A stretch of 44,999 nucleotides of DNA, taken from Deferrisomatales bacterium. GTDB lineage: Bacteria > Desulfobacterota > Deferrisomatia > Deferrisomatales > Deferrisomataceae. The first letter of the stretch is position 1. The number at the start of each line of letters is the position of its first letter. Location: positions 1 to 44,999 of the forward strand of contig JAJRUI010000112.1 in NCBI GenBank assembly GCA_024277875.1, in the 5' to 3' direction. The notes under the pieces are model-generated. The model saw only the letters and a program-made list of their open reading frames with translations. It was not told the DNA's origin and made no database searches. The position numbers and the translations under genes are program-made. Positions 40,005 through 44,999 of this stretch are shown one piece after another.

Positions 40005-40565
40005 ATGACGCTGACGCGAAACCTGCTCGTCGCTGTTGTCGTTGCCGCGCTCTGGGCCCCCCTTGCCGCCGCCGAGGGGAACACCCCGGTCTACCGGGTG
40101 GGCGTGGAAGACGTCCTCGAGATCCAGGTGTGGCGCAACGAGGACGTGTCCCGGCAGGTGTGGGTGCGTCCTGACGGCCGGATCACCCTGCCCCTGGTGG
40201 GCGAGGTGTACGTGGAGGGGCTGACGCCCCAGGAGATCACCGACCTGCTCACCGGGAAGTTCCAGGAGTACCTGAACGACCCGGTGGTCACGGTGAGCCT
40301 CGTCGAGATCAACAGCTACACGGTGTATCTGCTTGGGCGGGTCAACACGCCGGGCGCCGTCCGGCTGCGGAGCCCCCGGACGTTTCTCCAGGTCCTGGCC
40401 ATGGCCGGCGGGTTCCAGGAGTTCGCGGACACCGACAACATCGTGCTGGTGCGCTGGTCGGGGGGCAAGGAGGAGCGGCTTTCCATCGACGCCGACAAGA
40501 TCATCCGCAAGGGAAGCGAGCACGACTTCGTGCTCCAGCCCGGCGACGTGGTGATCGTCCCATGA
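40005..40565 (+). CDS. Polysaccharide export protein (Wza/SLBB family)
   Basis: A 186-residue exported protein. After a signal peptide (LLVAVVVAALWAPLAAAEG) comes a Poly_export domain (YRVGVEDVLEIQVWRNEDVS, VRPDGRITLPLVGEVYVEGL) and one SLBB domain (VYLLGRVNTPGAVRLRSPRT). There is no lipobox Cys. Short proteins of this kind take part in moving exopolysaccharide through the outer membrane, commonly in exosortase-linked gene sets. ATG 40005 has GAGG 6 bases upstream. It overlaps the beta-barrel gene as ATGA. Confidence 0.92.
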   Translation: MTLTRNLLVAVVVAALWAPLAAAEGNTPVYRVGVEDVLEIQVWRNEDVSRQVWVRPDGRITLPLVGEVYVEGLTPQEITDLLTGKFQEYLNDPVVTVSLVEINSYTVYLLGRVNTPGAVRLRSPRTFLQVLAMAGGFQEFADTDNIVLVRWSGGKEERLSIDADKIIRKGSEHDFVLQPGDVVIVP

Positions 40566-42142
40566 CCGGAAACCGTCAGCCGCCGATTCGCGGTCGCCGG
40601 CCGAGGTCGCGCCACCGAACGTCGAACGTCGAACATGCCTTTCCCGTGGCCGTTGTGCTGCTCGTCTTGCTGGCAGCCGGTTCCGCCGCCGTCGCCCAGG
40701 AGGCGCCGGCGCCCGAGTCCACGCCGCTCGAGCAGAGCGCCGGGCAGCAGCGGTCCCGGTTCGACTACGGGGGGTTCGCCGCGCCTGAAGGACGGATCCT
40801 CCCGACGGGAGCCGGTTCCCAGTGGACGCTGTCGGCCGGGGTCGGGATCGAGTACTCGGACAACCCGCACCAGGACGAGACGCGGGATGACGGATACCGG
40901 ATCGACGGCACGCTGGGGGTGGGGTGGACCAGGCGGTCACCCCGGCTCGTGGCGATTGCGGACTACCGGCTGGCCGGTGACGTTTACCGGTACGGGGGGT
41001 ACGAAGACCAATCGCGCACGACCCAGGCGCTTGCGGCCACGGCCGAGTGGCAGGCTACCCAGCACCTGCGGGTCGACGCCTCCGGGTTCGTGACCCAGCA
41101 GCTCCCGGAACCGTTCGAGGGGGCCGCACCCGGCGTGCGTACCGGTTACGGCAACCGCACCGACAGCTACGGCGCCGACCTGTCCTCCGCCTGGCGGTTC
41201 GGGCAACGATCCACCAACGACAACTACTATCGGTTCCGGTACACCGACTACCTCGAGGACGAAACGGAAGGGCGGGACAGCGTGTCCCACTTCGCGGGCA
41301 CCGCGTTCGCGTTCGGCGCGGGGCGGCGGGGCCGGCTGCTTGCCTCCTACGACTACCGGTTCGAGGAGGAGATCTCCGCCGACATCCGCCGGCAGAACCA
41401 CATCGGCGAGGTCGGCTGGGAGCATACTTTGGCCGGATTCACCGCGCGGGACACGGCCACGGCCGGGATCTCGTACCAGATGGATCGGGGGCTGTACCGG
41501 GAGGGGGAGAACTACTGGAGCCAGAACGTGCGTGCGACGTACGCCGTGAGCACTTCCCCCCGAACCGATTGGACCGCGTTTGCCGGCTACCAGTGGATGG
41601 ATTCCGACGGCGGCGATCGGCACGAGGACTGGATCGGTGGCGTTGAACTCGCCCACCGGTTCTCGCCGCGGACCACGGGCACCCTGGCCGCGTCCAAGAC
41701 GTTCGCGTACCTGGCCGCCACCGACCGGACCTCGTTCACCCAGTTGGCAAAGGCAAGGCAGGCGTCGGCGTCTTTGCGTTCCCAGTGGACCCGGACCGTG
41801 GTCTTCGCGGTGACGGCGGGCTACCTGGACGCGGAGACCGATGCGGTGCTCGGGCCGGGGGACGAGAAGTACTGGCAAGCCAGCGGCAGCGCCGACCTGA
41901 CGGGCGGAACGGGGGAGATCGCGTTCTGGGTGCTGGGCTACGGCGAGTACCGCCGGCAGAACGAAGCCACCGACGACGACTACCACAACTTCGAAGGGCG
42001 GGCGTACCTGCGCAGGGCGCTGCTCGACTGGCTCGACGCCCGTCTCACGTACCGGCACACCCGCCGGTACTACGACCGGGGGGCCACGGGGGAGGGCTAC
42101 TTCGAGAACCTCGTGCGACTCGTGTTGGAGGGGCGGTGGTGA
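40562..42142 (+). CDS. Outer membrane beta-barrel protein of the exopolysaccharide locus
   Basis: A 526-residue protein. Residues about 28-50 form a signal sequence (VAVVLLVLLAAGSAAVAQ). The rest has alternating aromatic and polar residues typical of barrel strands (GIEYSDNPHQDETRDDGYRI, FRYTDYLEDETEGRDS) and ends in aromatic W (NLVRLVLEGRW), the usual barrel-assembly signal. Similar barrels accompany Wzz-like and export proteins in exosortase-type loci and may form the outer membrane pore. The ATG overlaps the upstream stop (ATGA), but residues 1-27 are encoded partly by the heptamer repeat and look like an added extension. In-frame GTG near 40,646 is an alternative start without a ribosome binding site. 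Confidence 0.85.
   Translation: MTGNRQPPIRGRRPRSRHRTSNVEHAFPVAVVLLVLLAAGSAAVAQEAPAPESTPLEQSAGQQRSRFDYGGFAAPEGRILPTGAGSQWTLSAGVGIEYSDNPHQDETRDDGYRIDGTLGVGWTRRSPRLVAIADYRLAGDVYRYGGYEDQSRTTQALAATAEWQATQHLRVDASGFVTQQLPEPFEGAAPGVRTGYGNRTDSYGADLSSAWRFGQRSTNDNYYRFRYTDYLEDETEGRDSVSHFAGTAFAFGAGRRGRLLASYDYRFEEEISADIRRQNHIGEVGWEHTLAGFTARDTATAGISYQMDRGLYREGENYWSQNVRATYAVSTSPRTDWTAFAGYQWMDSDGGDRHEDWIGGVELAHRFSPRTTGTLAASKTFAYLAATDRTSFTQLAKARQASASLRSQWTRTVVFAVTAGYLDAETDAVLGPGDEKYWQASGSADLTGGTGEIAFWVLGYGEYRRQNEATDDDYHNFEGRAYLRRALLDWLDARLTYRHTRRYYDRGATGEGYFENLVRLVLEGRW
40615..40635. repeat. Heptamer tandem repeat within a coding 5' end
   Basis: CCGAACG, TCGAACG, TCGAACA: three copies of the heptamer seen at 39,953-39,980. 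It encodes part of the N-terminal extension of the beta-barrel protein (RTSNVEH). Confidence 0.7.
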
Positions 42143-42199
42143 GCAGTCGACCCCGATCGTTTCCTGAGAACAGCCAGACAAGGATCTAAAAAGGGCCCC

Positions 42200-44251
42200 A
42201 TGAAACAGCCTCCTGCCTTGCAGCAGTTCGATTACATGCGGTATGCGCGCCTCTTGTGGCGCCACAAGTGGATCGTCTTCGTTCCGCCGGTTTTGTTTGC
42301 CTTGTTCGCGGCGTTGTGGTCGATGCAGTTGCCCGATCGGTTCCGCTCCACCACGCTCATCCTGGTCCAACCCCAGAAGGTCCCGGACCGATTTATTCCG
42401 AGTACGGTGACGGCCAGCATTGAAGACCGATTGCAGACGATCAGTCAGCAGATTTTCAGCCGGACCCGCCTTGAGAAGGTGATCAAGGAGTTCAATCTGT
42501 TTGAAAAAGAGAGGCAAAAACTGACGCCGGAAGAAGTTGTCAATATAATGCGACGCCGGATCGATCTCCAGGTCCACCGACAGGATTCATTTCGGCTCTC
42601 TTATGAAGACTCGGACCCACGGCTGGCCATGCTTGTCACCAACAAATTGGCTAGCTTGTTCATTGAAGAAAACCTCAAGGTCCGTGAGCAACAGGCGATG
42701 GGAACGAGTCAGTTCTTGGCTGGTGAGATTGAACGATATCGAGAACAGGTCCGCGGGTTGGAGGAGAAGATAACAGAGTTCAAGCGAAAACATATATATG
42801 AGTTGCCAGAGCAAGTGGCTAGTAACAGGGCCAGGCTGTCCCAGCTCCAAAACAGGCTCCAGATCAACGCGGACAACTTGAACGGGGCGGAGAACCGCAG
42901 GATACAAGTGCAGGATCAGATTGCAGAGATCGAGCGTAGTGTTAGAGAAAAACGAGTTCCACAACGCCGCCTTGCCCCGGCGGAAAGCATCTCGGCCCAA
43001 CTCGAACGGTTGTTTCAGCAACAGGCTGGGACTTCGGTTGGGGCGACGGTAGATATGTCTCGAGTGCGGGCCGCCGAAGCCAAAGTCCGAGAGGTGCAAA
43101 GCGAGATCGATGCCTTACTGCTCCAGTTTACCCCAAAGCATCCAGAGGTCGTCGCGGCTCGGAACCGTTTGAAACGCTTGCAGCGGGAGGTCGAGGCCGA
43201 GCGACAGGCTGTGGAACGGCAACAGGCGCAGCTGGAGAAACAGAAGGCAGCGGTTCAGCAGAAACAGCCCGCTACGCCAGTTGCCGAGCCGCCGATCAAG
43301 GCCGAAAAACCCACCGAGCCAGTGTATCCGCCCGTGTACCAGCGCCTGAAAGCAGACCTTCGGCAGTTGGAGAGTGAGATCCAGAGGATCCGCGAACAGA
43401 ACCAAGAGATCGAGCAACAGATCGAGATGTACCAGGCCCGAATCGCCGCTGCTCCCCGACGCCAAATGGAACTGGAGCAGCTTTCCGAGGATTACGACAA
43501 CTTGAAAGGCATTCTGGAAGATCTGGTAGACAAGAAACTTCAGGCAGATCTCTCTGGAAGCCTTGAGAAAAAACAGAAAGGCGAGCAATTTAAGGTGTTA
43601 GACCCGGCGAATCTGCCGGCGAGACCGGTGTCCCCCAACCGGATGCTTCTGGTTTTGACGGCTGGTTTTTTCGGCTTTGCGCTCGGCGGCGGGGCCGTCT
43701 TGCTGGTGGATTTTCTTTGCCCTGGTCCAAAGACTCGCGATGAACTCAAAAGCATGCTCAGTGTGCCGGTCCTAGCTTCGGTGTCGGAGATCGTGACACC
43801 CGAGGGAGTTCGCCGGCAGAGAAGGACCCGGTTGGCTGCAGCGGCTGTTGTGGTCTTGGTCGTGGCCGTCGGCGCCATCGTCGTGCACGTGGCGGTCAAA
43901 CCCCTTCCGGTCGCTTTCGGCGAACTGTACGCCAAAGCGAAAACCACGCACTGGACCACAATGAAACCGGGGCAAAGGTGGAGGAAGACACCCGGCTGTT
44001 TGCCTCTCCCGGTTGCACGGCTAGGCATCGGCGCAGGAAGCGCAGGAAGAGACGGCTATGAGCAAGATTTTGAAAGCGTTGGAAAAGGCGCAAAAGGAGG
44101 GGGTGTCTCACGTCTCTCGTGCTGGAGAGGGAAGAGAGGAGTCCGCCTCCGTGGCCTCGGCAGCGGTGGACGTGATTGCGGGCCCAGTGGGCGAACCCTT
44201 TGGACGAGATCCTGTGCCTTCCATGGAAACCAGTGGGATAGAACCTTCTAG
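42200..44251 (+). CDS. Wzz-like polysaccharide chain-length determinant, 3' end possibly frameshifted
   Basis: A 683-residue inner membrane protein of the Wzz/GNVR type. It has a TM helix at about 25-43, a long periplasmic coiled coil (about 165-440) with LLLQFTPKHPEVVAARNRLK, a second TM at about 475-500 (after LPARPVSPNR) and a third at about 548-570. This three-TM layout resembles the exosortase (XrtA)-linked family. Past about residue 580 the frame becomes Trp/Arg/Gly-rich and overlaps the kinase gene by 194 bases. The -1 frame instead ends at 44059-44061, giving an ATGA overlap with the kinase ATG; an AAAA run near 43,939 could be the shift site. Base composition is clearly less GC-rich than upstream. 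Confidence 0.88.
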   Translation: MKQPPALQQFDYMRYARLLWRHKWIVFVPPVLFALFAALWSMQLPDRFRSTTLILVQPQKVPDRFIPSTVTASIEDRLQTISQQIFSRTRLEKVIKEFNLFEKERQKLTPEEVVNIMRRRIDLQVHRQDSFRLSYEDSDPRLAMLVTNKLASLFIEENLKVREQQAMGTSQFLAGEIERYREQVRGLEEKITEFKRKHIYELPEQVASNRARLSQLQNRLQINADNLNGAENRRIQVQDQIAEIERSVREKRVPQRRLAPAESISAQLERLFQQQAGTSVGATVDMSRVRAAEAKVREVQSEIDALLLQFTPKHPEVVAARNRLKRLQREVEAERQAVERQQAQLEKQKAAVQQKQPATPVAEPPIKAEKPTEPVYPPVYQRLKADLRQLESEIQRIREQNQEIEQQIEMYQARIAAAPRRQMELEQLSEDYDNLKGILEDLVDKKLQADLSGSLEKKQKGEQFKVLDPANLPARPVSPNRMLLVLTAGFFGFALGGGAVLLVDFLCPGPKTRDELKSMLSVPVLASVSEIVTPEGVRRQRRTRLAAAAVVVLVVAVGAIVVHVAVKPLPVAFGELYAKAKTTHWTTMKPGQRWRKTPGCLPLPVARLGIGAGSAGRDGYEQDFESVGKGAKGGGVSRLSCWRGKRGVRLRGLGSGGRDCGPSGRTLWTRSCAFHGNQWDRTF

Positions 44252-44999
44252 CGGTCCTGTTGGCGAGGTTGTTGCCCACGAACCTGAGTCCTCCCTGCGT
44301 GTGACGGTCGGGACGTTGGAGACGGTGGACCCCTACATCGAGGTCCTCCACCGGCCCCTGTCGGTGGTTTCTGAGCAGTACCGCAATCTACGCAACCGGC
44401 TGGAACGGACCGCCAGCAAGGGAGGGCAGCGGGTCGTCGCGTTCACCAGCGCGGTCAAGGGGGAGGGCAAAAGCGTTACCGTGGTGAACCTCGCCTTGGC
44501 ATTTGCCCAGGACGTCAAGAAACGGGTTTTGCTCGTGGATGCAGACCTCCGAAGGCCCCGTGTTCACACGATGCTGGCTTTGCCGCAAGGTCCAGGCCTT
44601 GCAGATCTGCTTCAGGGGCGAGCTGGTACAGGGCAGGTGGTCCGGTCCTTCTTTCAGGAGGGCTTCGACGTTGTCACTGTTGGGGAGGTTAGCAGCCATC
44701 CGGGAGAACTGCTGGCCAGTGACGGCTTAGCTCAGGCGTTGATCCTGTGGAAACGTCAGTACGACTTTGTGTTCCTGGACACCCCCCCGGTTTCCCCGAT
44801 TGCGGACGTGGCGTTTCTGGCCGATGTGGTGGACGGCTATGTGGTTGTGGTGAGGGCTCGGAAAACGAGCAAGGAGCAGCTGGAGGAGTTGTCGGAGCAC
44901 CTCCCCCGCGAGAAAATCCTCGGCGCGGTCCTCAACAGGGCCGACGCGACCGCCGGCCGCTACCGCTACAAGAAAGACGGGTACGGATATGGGTACTAC
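44058..44999 (+). CDS. BY-kinase (CpsD/CapB-like tyrosine autokinase), 3' end outside window
   Basis: At least 314 residues, open to the window edge. It begins MSKILKALEKAQKEG, the usual start of exosortase-linked tyrosine kinases, followed by a poorly conserved linker of about 70 residues. The kinase part has Walker A SAVKGEGKSVTVVN, Walker A' VLLVDADLRRPR and Walker B FVFLDTPPV. The visible end is Tyr-rich (GRYRYKKDGYGYGYY), the likely autophosphorylation cluster, so the gene is nearly complete. BY-kinases pair with Wzz-like proteins to control polymer length and export. No TM segments, as expected when the Wzz part is separate. The ATG matches the -1 frame stop of the preceding gene (ATGA). 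Confidence 0.92.
   Translation, partial: MSKILKALEKAQKEGVSHVSRAGEGREESASVASAAVDVIAGPVGEPFGRDPVPSMETSGIEPSSGPVGEVVAHEPESSLRVTVGTLETVDPYIEVLHRPLSVVSEQYRNLRNRLERTASKGGQRVVAFTSAVKGEGKSVTVVNLALAFAQDVKKRVLLVDADLRRPRVHTMLALPQGPGLADLLQGRAGTGQVVRSFFQEGFDVVTVGEVSSHPGELLASDGLAQALILWKRQYDFVFLDTPPVSPIADVAFLADVVDGYVVVVRARKTSKEQLEELSEHLPREKILGAVLNRADATAGRYRYKKDGYGYGYY

Overview
The window is a very GC-rich chromosomal segment. Its gene set suggests an anaerobic, respiratory bacterium of the Desulfobacterota (old Deltaproteobacteria), possibly Deferrisoma-like. The clues are a 23-heme and a 7-heme c-type cytochrome, a neelaredoxin-type superoxide reductase, NtrC-type sigma-54 activators, HDOD proteins, and an exopolysaccharide locus of the kind often found with exosortases. 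The lineage is inferred from gene content only. I see no rRNA, tRNA, CRISPR array, transposase or prophage.

Layout. 1-1,358 (+): a small unknown protein and an HDOD protein behind a large hairpin element. 9,310-1,348 (-): a probable operon of 23-heme cytochrome, CoA-pyrophosphatase-type NUDIX enzyme, PAS histidine kinase, sigma-54 response regulator, two small unknowns and a GH13 sugar phosphorylase. 9,580-24,161 (+): a divergent operon of ten to twelve genes with envelope proteins (carboxypeptidase-regulatory-like, PEGA, lipoprotein), a complete Dpp/Opp-type ABC importer, an Fn3-like protein, a TolB-like propeller, a small acidic protein and an aromatic amino acid decarboxylase. Seven successive junctions there are ATGA or GTGA stop/start overlaps. 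24,219-27,481 (-): 7-heme cytochrome, DUF1614-like membrane protein, alpha/beta hydrolase, superoxide reductase. 28,053-29,381 (+): a single protein with two CDP-alcohol phosphatidyltransferase domains. 29,415-31,538 (-): uracil permease and uracil phosphoribosyltransferase. 31,736-32,725 (+): a second HDOD protein that has lost the HD pair. 32,939-36,249 (-): an XRE-cupin regulator with a palindromic operator, followed by a complete arginine-to-spermidine operon (speD, pyruvoyl arginine decarboxylase, speE, speB). 36,418-38,065 (+): Bax-like glucosaminidase and secreted cyclophilin. 38,538-end (+): a sigma-54 response regulator with a near-perfect -24/-12 promoter, then export lipoprotein-like protein, beta-barrel, Wzz-like chain-length protein and BY-kinase; the kinase runs off the window.

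Two non-coding families stand out. One is a REP-like hairpin family (at least five copies, all intergenic, core like GCTGAAAAACCC). The other is a long hairpin element of two copies (354-473 and 27,805-27,996). Both copies sit about 50-57 bases upstream of a plus-strand start codon, and their stems show compensatory base changes.

The most promising uncharacterised system is the divergent pair centred on 9,310-9,580: a 23-heme periplasmic cytochrome with its own two-component system on one side, and on the other a tightly coupled PEGA/lipoprotein/ABC-importer/Fn3/TolB-like operon. Joint function is inference from layout.
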